64,000 nucleotides of DNA from Limnephilus marmoratus (lineage: Eukaryota; Arthropoda; Insecta; Trichoptera; Limnephilidae): contig OU862908.1 of NCBI GenBank assembly GCA_917880885.1, forward strand, positions 10,328,501-10,392,500. The letters run 5' to 3'. Below the pieces are notes generated by a model. It was not told the DNA's origin and did no database searches. It saw only the letters and a program-made list of their open reading frames with translations. This document shows positions 42,401 through 52,800 of the stretch, piece after piece. Made by a program: the position numbers and the translations under genes. Each line of letters begins with the position of its first letter. Position 1 is the first letter of the stretch.

Positions 42401-42832
42401 TTAAAATCGTTATCCTTTATCCGTTTGCCGGGTCTTTTCCGAAGTCCAGTAGTTGTTGTCCGAGGCTCTGTGTTTGGCTTCGTAATATAGGTTTTTTTAC
42501 GAGAAGAGGTTATTGGCCTCTTGCTCAACCCCCTACCAGGAGGACCAGGGTTTTTCTGTAGGGGTTTTCCTTCCCTTAGTTGGGGGGGGGCGATTTTATG
42601 GCGTCGGATATTCGCCATCCATCCTCTCCTATCTGCTATGGCTGCTGGCATTGCCAGTGGCCACATTGCCCAGAGCTCGCGGACGTGGACGCTAGGAGTA
42701 GGACTATTGGTAGTGTTGCTAGTGGAATGGAATGCAACTATGGCATTGCACGGTACTTAACTGATGCATACTTCCCAACAAAATATGCATCCCCGTGACC
42801 CTACCAAAATTTTGAGCCACCTATTAATAACC
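39458..42832 (-). mobile_element. Full-length candidate RTE-type LINE
   Basis: The element runs from a 5' end near 42832 to a short 3' end at 39458, where the plus strand shows CATCATCATCATC (ATG/TGA repeats on the element strand), as usual for RTE elements with tiny 3' UTRs. The 10-bp sequence ATAGGTACCT lies at 39448-39457 and 42833-42842 and is the likely target duplication. A caution: TAGGTACC is a common word in this DNA. It holds one uninterrupted ORF and no sign of internal deletion. Confidence 0.82.
39478..42666 (-). CDS. RTE endonuclease/reverse transcriptase, intact ORF
   Basis: 1062 residues, close to the usual length of RTE ORF2. APE endonuclease at about 88-330: ATWNVLSLYR (91-100), QEIRW (122-126, catalytic Glu), GDFNAKIG (227-234), NQIDH (294-298), SDHYLV (322-327). 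Reverse transcriptase at about 560-860: HKKGDP (625-630), NYRGITLL (635-642), GFRKGKSTTDQI (671-682), FIDFKAAYDTV (703-713), LRQGDALAC (762-770) and YADDIDI (802-808), so all catalytic Asp residues are present. The C-terminal region has VLMYGSECW, RRIYGPV, GRLRWAGHIQRM and VGRPKLRWLDG, all typical of RTE. The Met at 42666 is the longest start; the basic N-terminal ~85 residues before the endonuclease could include non-translated leader. It would nick and reverse-transcribe in the nucleus. Confidence 0.93.
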   Translation of the reverse strand: MWPLAMPAAIADRRGWMANIRRHKIAPPQLREGKPLQKNPGPPGRGLSKRPITSSRKKTYITKPNTEPRTTTTGLRKRPGKRIKDNDFKLATWNVLSLYRAGSLRILLDELAKYKTDITAIQEIRWIGKGTIEKRDCTIFYSCHEKDHAFGTGFIVSKRVKHLVKGFTAVDHRISLIRISGKFFNYSIINVHAPTEDKSDTEKDTFYAKLSNTYQDCPNHDVKIVIGDFNAKIGRESVYRPTVGAHSLHAESNDNGTKLIDFATSHNMIVSSTCFPRKDIYKGTWRTPDGRNVNQIDHLLVEARHKSDLMSIRTYRGANVDSDHYLVISKIRSRISNVKKQRGSRTNKFDIESLKVPETAEKFITTINHKLDDISDHVEQHDINSYWDGVKSVITNAADEVLGSRQTQPRELWFDAECQQATNVKNYAYLRMQQRHRTRQAEMEYRELRKHEKKLHRRKKRVFLENQIKEVELAKAQNRSRLFYQKVNHQRKEYKPRITMCYDSEGKILNEKSRILNRWVEYFDALLNGSVDESVGENLTRDGNITDGGTNDDDNVEPPPTLEEVVGAIKSLHNNKSPGTDNISAELFKYGGENLQVHIHNIIKSIWCSETLPSEWNCGIICPLHKKGDPMNCSNYRGITLLNISYKILSNVLCGRLMKYSDGIIGQYQTGFRKGKSTTDQIFSLRQILEKTIEFNVDTYHLFIDFKAAYDTVNRERLYRALDEFNIPRKLVNLVRLTMSNVECRVRIQQDLSDTLKTFNELRQGDALACILFNLALEKAIRNAGIQTTGHIFNKSVQLLAYADDIDIIARSEYELKSAFKSLATSARNMGLVINEGKTKYMPVHGRQKPPSIQIDNYTFETVNEFVYLGTMVTNDNNVSCEIKRRIVAANRYYFGLQKHMKSRHLTRRTKVLLYKTLIRPVLMYGSECWTISKGDEGALESFERKVLRRIYGPVCDNGEWRIRYNQELYDLYEDPNISKEIKTGRLRWAGHIQRMSEGDIPKRIMDGAPGGRRRVGRPKLRWLDGVVKDASTIGIRNWRNAAQHRQSWRQALLEAKTRPGL

Positions 42833-42954
42833 ATAGGTACCTATTAATAAGTTTTTCATAAGCTATTCTAATAATTTAAAACCTAAATAAGCACAGCTTT
42901 CCCAGGCGTCTCCGTTCCCACCAGACGTCACAAGTATTAATTAAAACCCTTGCG

Positions 42955-43150
42955 ATCATGCGCACAACAAATCATTAAAGTTTCATCACAATCGGATGAA
43001 TGGTATGGAAAATAATTTAATAACGCCAGAGCTCATAATTAAATAGAGAAACCTTCGCGGGCATGCGTACTACAAATCACCAAAGTTTAATCGCGATCGG
43101 TTGAATGCTTTAGGAACGCATTAGGGACAAACAAAGAAACATTCATTTTT
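42955..43150 (-). mobile_element. HelA fragment, minus strand
   Basis: Two tandem related blocks, GATCATGCGCACAACAAATC, TTTCATCACAATCGGATGAA and GGGCATGCGTACTACAAATC, TTTAATCGCGATCGG, then AACGCATTAGGGACAAACAA. They match 16440-16630 and the complement of the 10700/11440 fragments. No terminus is visible. Confidence 0.6.
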
Positions 43151-43749
43151 ATGAATTAAGATAAAATATAAGTAAAGGCTTACGATTAGAAGCATGTTCC
43201 GAAAGAGTTATATACAATGAAAATACTGCGCAGAAACTTACTTGAAATTGTTCGGACTATTACGTCATACCAGGAAAAAAGTATTGAATTGTGCCTAAAT
43301 CTTAAATTTACCTAGTTTACAATTCTGATGGTAAGTTCCTCATTTACCCGTACACAATTTATGCCCATGAACAAAGCCTACAATTCACATTGAAAAACCA
43401 TGGAAATGAAGGTAATAATGATGGAGGAGCCTACCGGCTGCAGGGGAATGCTCGTTTTGTGATATAAGATCGATAACCAAGTAAATTTCTTTTTGATTAG
43501 TATTAAATAATTACTCTTGTGGCTAGAATATGCACTGGTATAATGTGTACTATGATTAAAGTTACTAACACAGTGTATGGAAAAGACGAGAAACACCGTA
43601 GTCAAACTCTTTTATAACATAAACACAACCTTGCTGTATCATTCGAACTCTTTCGAACATTTACAAAAATACACGTTTCCTTATAATAATTTAGCATCAT
43701 ACCATATCTTCGGAGGGGTAGGCAGATACAATGTAACACAAAACGAGTC
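43151..43749. other. Unassigned region
   Basis: No supported gene; frames here are short and lack domains. Confidence 0.4.
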
Positions 43750-43816
43750 TGTCCTGGCACATGTTCCTGTGTGATTAATATACATGATATTTGTGTACTC
43801 TTCGGTTATATTGATT
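43750..43816 (+). repeat. 67-bp repeat shared with 50774
   Basis: GTCCTGGCACATGTTCCTGT, GTGATTAATATACATGATAT, TTGTGTACTCTTCGGTTATA, TTGATT recurs at 50774-50840 with about five changes. Identity unknown. Confidence 0.75.
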
Positions 43817-43826
43817 CTCGATTGAC

Positions 43827-44330
43827 TTGGCCGTGTTTGGGTTTCTCTTCAATAATATCTCATTTCGTCGTTCATCATCATTATATGTAAAAAACTTATA
43901 TCTAATATATTACGCTTTGGTTCAATCAACTTTACAATATGCCATCATTAGCTGGGGATCCGCATACAAAACTAATCTCTCCCCAATTGAAGTTGTGCAG
44001 AGGCTAATAATTAAAATCATATTAAAAAAACCTTCTGACTACCCAACGGATCAATTATTTAAGGAATTCCAAGTACCTTCTTTCAAAGATTTGTACAGAA
44101 AAAGAAAAGTATCAATTTATAACTGAAAACCGTACTAGACATAAATATATTTTTCATGCCCAAAATTAAACACTTCCTTCATACAAAATTATTATACTTA
44201 TCAAGGAAGACTTATTTTCAACCGATTACCGGATGAAATTAGAAAAATTAATGATAAAATCCCATTAATAAACACTGTTAAAAAATATTTCAAAAGTAAT
44301 CTCAAAAAAAAAAAAAAAAGTTTCCGACTA
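43827..44330 (+). pseudogene. LINE ORF2 C-terminal fragment
   Basis: The first frame (43827-44126) has STLQYAIISWGSAY and PTDQLFKEFQVPSF, aligning with the C-terminus of the LINE at 4215. After a frame change at about 44120 it continues as QGRLIFNRLPDEIRKI and NTVKKYFKSNL to the A-run at 44307. RT catalytic motifs are absent. 5'-truncated. Confidence 0.78.
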
Positions 44331-45030
44331 ATCTAATCTCAAGAATAACTCATAATTCAGTTTCCAAGTGATACTCCGTTCTTCAAATAAGTTAAATTTT
44401 GTTTTGTTTTCAACAACTAATTACAATAATTCTAGATACATTATCCTAATAGTAAAATTGTTTATTAGTAGATAAATACTTATAATTACATATCACCGAA
44501 CTTACAACTTATTTTTTTTTACATTCACATTGTAATTTAAGAACTTATAACATAATATAGCATAAAAAAATGTACACTACTCTTCCAGACACAAGCTAAT
44601 GCTTCTATGGAAGAGTGGTATTAACACATTTGAACATGAACTTGTACGCAAATTATTACATTATCTAAATGTATATTATATTTTATATGAAAAAAAAAAA
44701 ATCTCTTTCATAATCTTATTTGCCACGGTTACATTTTTATAGTAATTCAGAAAATAGATTATCAGTACCATCACTTATTTGTTGGTTGTCTTTATCTAAA
44801 TAAATATCCTCTCTTCTATCAAGCGTTAACTAAAATTGCCTCCTCTCCATTCAACATCTCATCTCTTAAGTCTGAACTCGTCTTAAATCTTCCATATAAT
44901 TGGAATATGCACGTTTAAATAAAATTTGTATATAAATTCATCTTTCCTTTCTCTGTAATTTTAAATAATGACCTAGAACACCCTTGAAGGGTGAAAGCCA
45001 GAAATAATTGAAAAAAAAAACCTTATGTGT
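44331..45030 (+). mobile_element. LINE 3' UTR
   Basis: AT-rich non-coding tail following the fragment above, ending GGGTGAAAGCCAGAAATAAT, TG and an A-run at about 45011-45022. This is taken as the 3' end of that LINE. Confidence 0.55.
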
Positions 45031-45166
45031 AAACCTAGCATATTATTTAACTATTACATACTTTTCATTTCAATATTATCTCACTGTACTTCTTATGACA
45101 ACCGTATCACTTCAGCGATATTATGTTTTGTTTACTCATACATTCTCAGTTTGATCTTAATGTAAT

Positions 45167-46318
45167 CAGGGCTGGGCAAAATACATGCTTTGCTGTAATT
45201 GAAATACAAATTACAAAATACTTTTACTGATGTATTTAAAATACAAAATACAAAATACTTTCAAGTCGTGTATTTGAAATACAAAATACAAAATACAGTA
45301 TTTTAACCATTTTTTAATTTCAAATACAAATACAAATTACAAAATACAAAATACATTTGGTTTAGGTAGAACCTTTGGTTGCAATAAATTGTCGTAAGTG
45401 CCCTTACCTTTTATAAGAACAAGCAATCAAATCTGGTACCTAACATAGGTACCTATTTAAAATATCTATAGTAAAAAAGCCATAGACAATTCGTTTGTTA
45501 CAAAAAAAACAGCGGCCTGCTAAATTCAATTTTATAAAACGCGCGAACTGTCAAACGTGCGAAGTTAAAATAGTCATCAAGTTTTCTGAAATTATCCAAT
45601 TTTCTGCGTAATTTTCTTAATTTTTCTTTCCGTAAGAACCTTCTAGAAAGTATAAGAAAACTTAAAACAAAATGAATAATATACCAAGATATAAAATAAT
45701 GACCAAGGGAAACCAGAATTCACTTTTATATACATAGATGACATTTGTATAGCGCAGTTTTGTGTTATTTCACTTCAAGTGCGCTCTACAGTAATTAACT
45801 TAAAAATAATCTAGTATTCAGTCAAATTATTCCTATAGTGCTTGATCTAATACTATGATACAAAAATGTACAATACAAAGCAATGATAAGTTTAATATAA
45901 TTTGATTCAAAATGTACAATAACAGTGCTATTATAGCACATGACAATAATAATAACTAGCATGACATAAAAAAATGTACAGTACATTATAAAGCAATGAT
46001 AAGAAAACTACAAATAATCATTAGTTATAGCACAGGACAATAGGACAATAGTACAGGATTCTAGCGTTTTTACTCTACGTATTATCTATGTTAGATTATT
46101 TTTCACTGTCAGATGTAAGATCGCTTAATGTATTTGAAAATGTATTTTGAGCCATAAGTATTTGAAATACAAATTACAAAATACCTCAGCAGCAGGTAAT
46201 TGAAATACCAATTACAAAATACATTGTTAGGAAGTAATTGAAATACAAATACAAAATACGTATTTGTATTTCAAATACGTATTTCAAATACAAGTAATTC
46301 AAATACTGCCCAGCCCTG
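45167..46318. mobile_element. 1152-bp hAT-type element with exact 8-bp TSD
   Basis: TIRs CAGGGCTGGGCA and TGCCCAGCCCTG are exact; target duplication AATGTAAT at 45159-45166 and 46319-46326. Both subterminal regions are packed with AAATACAAATTACAAAATAC-type repeats (45190-45360 and 46140-46310), inverted between ends, which may be transposase-binding arrays. The centre has no transposase frame. Non-autonomous. Confidence 0.95.
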
Positions 46319-46326
46319 AATGTAAT

Positions 46327-46711
46327 ACGGATACCCCCACTGTATACTGATAATCTCACGTATCCCTAGTAAAAGCCATTTCATGGCGTTTATATAAATA
46401 ATTTATTATGTTGTCTTGTGTAGTGTTCATATAAATATATTTTCTGCAATATTTTCTGGTACTTTGTTGTAATTTTACACAAAAACGACGCTATTAAAAT
46501 GTAGGTATTATTCAGAATTTTTTAGAAATTAAAACTTATTTTATTCCAGTAAAAAAAATTTCCGAAAAAATATTATTTCGTAGGTACTTAATGCACTTGT
46601 TGTATTTTTTTCAAAAAACGGCGCTATAAAAATGTATTATTCAGAATTTTTTGGAAACAAAATTTTTTGTTTTATTTCATTAAAAAAAAACAGAAAAATA
46701 TTCTTTCATAC
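46327..46711. other. Unassigned AT-rich spacer
   Basis: Two tandem-like AAAACGGCGCTATAAAAATG / AAACGACGCTATTAAAATG blocks ~140 bp apart with TTATTCAGAATTTTTTRGAA between them indicate a local duplication; otherwise nothing. Confidence 0.45.
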
Positions 46712-47217
46712 CGTGCGGGTAGCTACCCGCTCCACTGGCTTTTGTTGCTAGGCCCTGCGGGCGGCTTTTAGATCGGCTTCGCCCAGTTTAAGTGTTGGTG
46801 ACCATTTTATAAATCCGATAAGAACTGGTTCCAAAAATAGCCGGTTACTTGGATCCACTGTGATCCAGTGACAGCTAGTCACCGGGACAAGCTAACCGCG
46901 ACAGGCAATTACGTCTTATGTAGTATATAGCCGCGTGGTATTATTATTCACAACTGTCAGTTACAATAATGATCATATTATCGTCATTCTCTCCATATTC
47001 GGAGAGATACACAAAATTACAAATCCGTAGTACTTGTGCCTGCCAGACGATACTAATCATGCAAACTGTTATCGTAAGTGGAACAATCTTTTGGCATTGC
47101 TTTAATTCGGTTCTATTACAACATTACATTTGTATACAAACTCCACGCACAAAAACGGTTTTGCTTAAGACGCGGCATCGGCGCGGGTATAGTTTCTAGC
47201 CTATTAATACTGTTTGA
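46712..47217 (-). mobile_element. HelB Helitron-like element, copy 3
   Basis: On the minus strand it starts TCAAACAGTATTAATAGG after A (complement of T at 47218). It keeps the TAATATATAGCCGC-type, GGATCCACTG/CAGTGGATCC and AACTGGGCGAAGCCGATC blocks. The 3' end is altered: instead of CAGCTAG it shows the palindrome GCGGGTAGCTACCCGC, so the exact terminus is uncertain. The middle is diverged from copies 1 and 2. Confidence 0.7.
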
Positions 47218-47779
47218 TGATAGATGATAATAGACAAACCCATCAACTCCTTGGATTCAACAAGTTATGTAAGAATATTTTATCCAATTTACACAACCTT
47301 GATTTTCTACTTCAATCATTCTACATTCATACTCCTTTTATCCCACACGAGAGACTTATGTGCTCTATTGGCAACCTGTTACCTTTTCAAAATTGGTTAT
47401 AAACATATAAAGTGTTGCAATCGTATTGAAAAAGGTCACACCGCGGAAATGCGAAAAATGTTTATGCTAATTATTAAAGGATCGACATCAGGGTCGAAGT
47501 AATATATGTGTAGTATTACATGCTAGTAGCTACCCACATTTATTTTAAAAATGTTAACTCTAGAGGCGTTTCATAATAATTAAAACAAATAGTATTATTT
47601 TTACCAAGTGAAATAACGGAAAACATATATAAAGAAAATAGTTTAATGTTTTAAGTTTCTACCTACCAGGAACTTAAAATCCAGTCAATCAATCATACAT
47701 AAGATCGGAGCACGTGTGACGAATAATTTATTCCTTTCTCAGGTGTTAAGTTATGGCTAAAGGCTTTGAAAAAATACAT
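47218..47779. other. Unassigned region
   Basis: Two overlapping plus-strand frames at 47214-47502 have no domain. Nothing else recognised. Confidence 0.4.
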
Positions 47780-47900
47780 GGTTCAAATACCTTTATTATT
47801 TTTATTTATTATTTTGTTTGTTGGCTCGCTAATTACATCACGTGTAATTATTACATTAAGCTTACAAATTGAACATGGTTTTACAGTGACGATTCCAATA
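47780..47900 (-). mobile_element. LINE-type 3' tail remnant
   Basis: ATTTTTATTTATTATTTTG followed by TTGGCTCGCTAATTACATCA, CGTGTAATTATTACATT is alike to 52575-52650 (ATTTATTTATTGGCTCGCCA, ACAGAATACATCACA). Read on the minus strand this is the end of a retroposon with a T/A-rich tail. Coding sequence is lacking. Confidence 0.5.
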
Positions 47901-48760
47901 GGCCACTTGCATTACATTTTTTTAATTTTTTTTCCGGTTTAGGCAAATATTCTAAGACATTCCGCATTTTTATTTTTTTTTTTAATCAAATTTTTGAAAC
48001 TCTGGGGATTTTGTGAAAATTTCAATCCGATAAATCAGACCATTTTTTATAAACCGGAAAGACGGGACATAATTTTATAGGTGTGAAAAAACGATAATTA
48101 CATAGCCGAAAATCATTTAAAAAAAAATAACGTTTTCCACACGAATTGCACAGGAGAATAACGAGTCATACCAAAAATATTACATCTCATAAATATTTTT
48201 TTTCCTTGATCCATCTTATTGACCATAAATCATTATAATGAACAGCGTTTATTTTACTAAATTCAATGTAATATACTTGTACTTGTAAATTATAATAATA
48301 ATAAGAATATTATAAAATTTAATTTTGTTAAAATCAGCACCATAATCATTATACCTCTAAAACACGTACCGACATCATCTGCACGTTCTGAAGAGAACCC
48401 CGTAGATCATTAAAAGTACGGGGTTCTCTTCAGAGCATCTGTCAAAAAGTGAAACCAAATGATAAGTTCGCAGAGAACAAACAATAAATCTAGTGAACGA
48501 ATTCAAAAATTCGCCTGAAATCAAAGTGATGCCATATAAAAAAATAAATCAGTGTGGAATTTTAAAAAAATAATAGGAACATTTCGGAGACGGGACATTT
48601 TCATGTAGTGACGTCACGAGCCTAAATAATGGATTAATTTATTTAAAAATAACAAAAACTGTACATTTCTAAACAATTTTACTAACTTTTTCTTAATCTT
48701 AGTAAAAAGATCTATCCACATGATTTTTTCCAAGTCGTTATGAAATCCATGCAAGTGGCC
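47901..48760. mobile_element. 860-bp TIR element, GGCCACTTGCAT ends
   Basis: GGCCACTTGCAT at 47901 and ATGCAAGTGGCC at 48760 are inverted, with TA on both sides. Internal GGTTTA/CCGGAAAGACGGGACATAA and ACGGGACATTTTCATG segments give further weak symmetry. The 48387 hairpin lies inside. No transposase frame. A fragment of one end (GGGCCACTTGCAAG) is at 52784. Confidence 0.72.
48387..48434. repeat. Perfect 18-bp hairpin
   Basis: TCTGAAGAGAACCCCGTA, loop GATCATTAAAAG, TACGGGGTTCTCTTCAGA. Perfect pairing over 18 bp in otherwise AT-rich DNA. Confidence 0.85.
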
Positions 48761-48762
48761 TA

Positions 48763-49624
48763 TTAAAGGTGAGCACACCATTCATCTCAACATTTTTAAC
48801 ATGTTTACACAATAATAAAACATATTACATATACGTGCATAAAACAAGAAGGATCAGATATTAGAAAACACATACACACTTACGTGTACATGTACACACA
48901 TGTATATGCATTCGTGTGCAAATTTCAAAACACACACATACATACACATGCGTACATGCACATAAATATACACATATTATTGCACTAAGTGAGGAGATCA
49001 TCAGGGATATATAAGTACAAGTTACTTCTGAAGGTAATAATTTTGGTAAACTTCATTTTCGCAATATTTATTGTATAATCAAGTCATCCATGAGGTTGGT
49101 TTGAAAAAACTAGTGTTACTACGGTAAGTATCAATCCAAAAGGATTCAAGGTTTCTAGTAAATTTATAATTTAATGTGTTGAAGAATACCAACATTAAGG
49201 ATTTATTTACATGAATTCTCATGTCGCAAAACTGTTAATTCAATCTGTATTAAATTGAAGACCTCCTCAACTGAAGTATTAGGACCTGGAGGTTGCCCAC
49301 CACTTTCCCTCGGCGTTCTAAGGAAACGGATGGTTTCCTCCTTTACCGTACACGTCAGGACTCTATTTTTTGTTTATAAAGAAGCTAGTTTTTTATTAAA
49401 ATGACTCTAGACCTCCAATGTCCGGGCATACATTGTTAGCAGGCAGTATGCGAGTGCGTACATGTTGTTAGTTATTTATTTCACAGTATCACGTCTCATC
49501 TCCGCCACTGGATATAGCTTAATTAAAAGTTTATTGATATAAAACAGGAAAGGTTATAGTCAGAGACTATCTTAAACAACTGACGAGAGCAGTTACGGTT
49601 TTTTACTTTCAACAGTATCATCGG
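48763..49624. other. Unassigned region with CA/ACAT-rich patch
   Basis: 48870-48990 is rich in ACATACACAC-type simple sequence. The remainder to 49624 is unassigned. Confidence 0.5.
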
Positions 49625-50235
49625 TCACCACGCATGATCGAAGGCACCAGTGATGTCCAAGAAGACTCCAATCACGTACCTCTTTGGGCAGACCCTCACC
49701 CATTCAAGCGCAAACTTGATGGCGTGCTCCGTGGATTTACCCGGGACGAAAGCCAAATTGACAGTCGTCCGCTGGAGACAGGGTTTGGTATAGGCGGTTT
49801 CGTATATTTTTTCTAGAATCTTCCCCAGAACAGGAAGCAGCGTAATAGGTCTATAAGCCTTGATATCCGTCTTTGGCTTATCGTTGTCCTTGGGTATAAT
49901 ACGGAGCACCCCTTTCTTCCATTCTGTGGGGAAAACCTCTCTTCGCAGACACGTGTCCATGACTTGGAAGAGCTCCTCCTTGGCATGGACCCATGCTTTC
50001 TTCACTATTACTCCATTCAATTTGTCAAAGCCAGGTGCCTTCTTAGAACCTAAGCCCTTCATTATAACCTCCAATTCCGCTTTACTTACTGGTATAATTT
50101 GGCCCTCCTGGGAGAGGTTTCTAGAAAGAAGCCGTGACAGATTTCGAATCTGTTGGTGGTGGTCGCTTTCCCCGATGACTGAATCCAAACTGAATCTAAA
50201 GGAACTAATTTTTCCAGAAGTGTTTCGAGAGGGGA
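49625..50235 (-). pseudogene. R1-like reverse transcriptase N-terminal fragment
   Basis: The 187-residue minus-strand frame has SKKAPGFDKLNGVIVK, FPTEWKKGVLRIIPK, AYRPITLLPVLGKILEK, FVPGKSTEHAI and VIGVFLDITGAFDHAW (first catalytic Asp), then stops. The YADD half is missing. The ITGAFDHAW and KGVLRIIPK wording resembles R1-clade elements. Upstream to ~50235 the frame is open but diverged, and stops occur beyond. Confidence 0.82.
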
Positions 50236-50388
50236 GGCTACGTCAGCAGTCTCAACATTCCTCATTCCAAGTATGATGAACTATTTTAAATGACATTAGG
50301 ATAATGCAGGTATTTTTGGTTAAATTTCCTTAGATGTATATTCCATATATCATTAGGTACGCAGGTAGCTAGTGAATATGTTTTCTTA

Positions 50389-50753
50389 GGGCCTTCGCTC
50401 ATGGATAAACCGAAAACTTGTTGGCAACTCAAATCACGGCGCAACTTAACTTTGCGATTTCAGTAATTATATCAGATTGTTTAACAAAAATATAATTTAT
50501 TAATATAATTTATCAATTATCAACATTAGTATATAAAAATAATTTATTAACTTCCTGAACAAAATCGATATTTTCCTGACATAACGCAAATTTCTCAAAA
50601 ACTTGACAGGTCGTGAGGCGCAACCATGGCCTGGCAACTGTCAACCTGGCAACTGAAACGCGCCGCCTAGCGCCTCTACGCGCGACTAGCACTGTGAGTC
50701 GCCGCTTCGCCCTTGACAACTAGTTTTTAACAAGTTGCCTGTGTGCGGACCGC
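50389..50753. mobile_element. 365-bp Harbinger-like MITE candidate
   Basis: Imperfect TIRs: GGGCCTTCGCTCATGGATAA leading to AAAACTTGTTGGCAA on the left; the complement of TTGACAACTAGTTTTTAACA, AGTTGCCTGTGTGCGGACCG on the right. TTA (50386-50388) and TAA (50754-50756) flank it. CCTGGCAACTG is repeated inside (about 50630-50660). Confidence 0.6.
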
Positions 50754-50773
50754 TAATGAAATTCGCAAGTTCC

Positions 50774-50840
50774 TGTCCTGGCACACACTTCTGTGTGACT
50801 AATATACATGATATGTGTGTACTCTTCGGTTATATTGATT
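50774..50840 (+). repeat. 67-bp repeat shared with 43750
   Basis: GTCCTGGCACACACTTCTGT, GTGACTAATATACATGATAT, GTGTGTACTCTTCGGTTATA, TTGATT; see 43750-43816. Confidence 0.75.
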
Positions 50841-51717
50841 TTTGTTTTTGCAAGCGGAGTTTCGCGCCTTTTGCGGTAGCTTCGTTCTTTTCCCATATAA
50901 TAATGATAATACCTACCCGTTCACACGCACCCTTATATTATAGCACCACTGCACTTGAAAGACATTGCCAGCTGAACGTACGTGTAAAATGTAATAAGCA
51001 ATTACCGCTAGAGCGTTATTGAATCAGAAATTACAGACGAAAAAAGCTGTGTATTTCGTCAAAACTCACATTTTGATGTTTATCTTTAGGTATAACAAGA
51101 TTTCAAGTATTCCCACCAAAGCATAAAAAAAAGTTTAATTTTCTTTCAAATATCTCCAAACATTAATAATATTTATATCTGTTTGCTAACCTTCATTCTT
51201 AGACGTACCTTAACCGAAAATTTATTGCAATCACCCAAAATGTAAATTAATTATAAATTCAGCCAATCCATTTTATCATAAAATATGTACCTACCTAATC
51301 ACGTTTCAATTAATTAAAATAACTGTAAGTAAAACACCATCTGATCATACTGAAAACAGGTTGCCGTGTAAATAATTTCATTTGACATTTCCTTGTGCCT
51401 AAGGCAAGATACGAGTATATTTAATTTGAATTATAAAAAAAACATCAATATTATGTTTCACGCCCATAAGTTGCGAAAAATATGTAAAAATTATATTGTT
51501 ATAAATTGTTTGCGAATCGTCCATTTATTTCCTTTGCGAATAACGAGAATAAATCGATTCAGTCTAGATTATTCTGATTTACAGCTCCATGATTATTCTA
51601 CGTTTTTAATTCTTGCAAATAAACTTCTCTGTGTATACGTGTAGGTTTTTTGGCGTGTTTTTATTAGGCGTGACCTTCGCAAAATGTGTTTTCGTCGTTT
51701 GTGTCATTTATAATCTT
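50841..51717. other. Unassigned AT-rich region
   Basis: Frames at 50735-51022, 51393-51644 and 51613-51819 have no recognisable domain. No inverted-repeat ends found. Confidence 0.4.
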
Positions 51718-52312
51718 TTAACCCGTTTAATCACAGGAGACCAGATTTGTCCCAACGCACATAAGTCTCACATAAGACGCCGTAACTCCCTTACTATCAT
51801 AGATAGAAATCTGTTCTAATCGGTGTTAGAAAGGAAAAACATCATGCTTTATATTCCAATCTAAAAAATAGCTACCAAAAAAGTAAAATGTACACTTTTA
51901 TGTACACAAAGTTTTGAATCGCAAATTGATTAAAGAATTTGAAACTTCGGGAATTAAAAAAAAAAATTTTTCATAGGGCGACAAAAAATTGAGGTTGCAA
52001 TATGTGTTTGATATACATTTGTCTAATAAAATATGCATGTGTTTTTATTTTTTTTTATTATTAGTAACTTTAGTTAGAAAAAACATAAGGTGAGCCATTT
52101 TGAAAACTTTTTTATGTTTGTATGCAAAAATTTTATAATTAAAAAAAAAACATATTTTTCGAATTCTATAATTTGAAAGCGTATTTCATCACCTTTCTAA
52201 AACAGTTTTTGGTTTTTGAATGTGTTCAGAAATATTCAAAATATTTGCATTTTATTGTAAAGCGAAAATATTTTGACCATCCGAAAAAAATGCCAAATTT
52301 TTGAAGGGTTAA
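51718..52312 (+). mobile_element. MITE-C copy 3
   Basis: TTAACCC at 51718 and GGGTTAA at 52312 bound it. ATCGGTGTTAGAAAGGAAAA, TAATAAAATATGCATGTG, GGTGAGCCATTTTGAAAACT, TTTGAAAGCGTATTTCATCA and AAGCGAAAATATTTTGACCA match copy 2 in order. The outer TIR GGCCTCGGG part is lost. Confidence 0.8.
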
Positions 52313-52574
52313 ATTGAGGAAAAATTGAAAAAAAAATCGACATTCTTAACTTATGTTACCAATATTTAAATAACTGTCAAACATTGTTCGGACAATGAAT
52401 TGTTTTATGTTATTAATAAAACGTGGAAAGAAATATGATGATAATATATATTAAATTAGGAGTATTTTATATTTATTTTTCATAGACTCCGCAAAAAACA
52501 GTTGTATTCCGGTGTTCATTTTACAGGGATTACAGATATAGAACATAATTATAAAGGTACAGTAAATGAGAAAT

Positions 52575-52800
52575 GGTATTTTTTTATTTATTTATTGGCT
52601 CGCCAACAGAATACATCACATATTTGTACAGTAATTAACATTTCAATGTTACGTTACATGTGATCATTTCTACTGGTTTTTGGTTTGCTGTCCTAGTTAA
52701 ACCAAAGATCTAATTCTAAGACATAATGGATCATTCGTCATAAATCTGTTAACAATAATTGCAGAGCGCATTTTCAGAAAGCGGGCCACTTGCAAGTTTA
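52575..52800 (-). mobile_element. LINE-type 3' tail remnant
   Basis: TTTTTTATTTATTTATTGGC, TCGCCAACAGAATACATCAC matches the start of 47780-47900. The following CTAAGACATAATGGATC and an HNN-like centre are unassigned. The GGGCCACTTGCAAG end may belong to the TIR family at 47901. Confidence 0.5.

Noticed and set aside
39497..42798. Many plus-strand frames of 60-97 residues
   Set aside because: Antisense shadows of the 1062-residue RTE reading frame.
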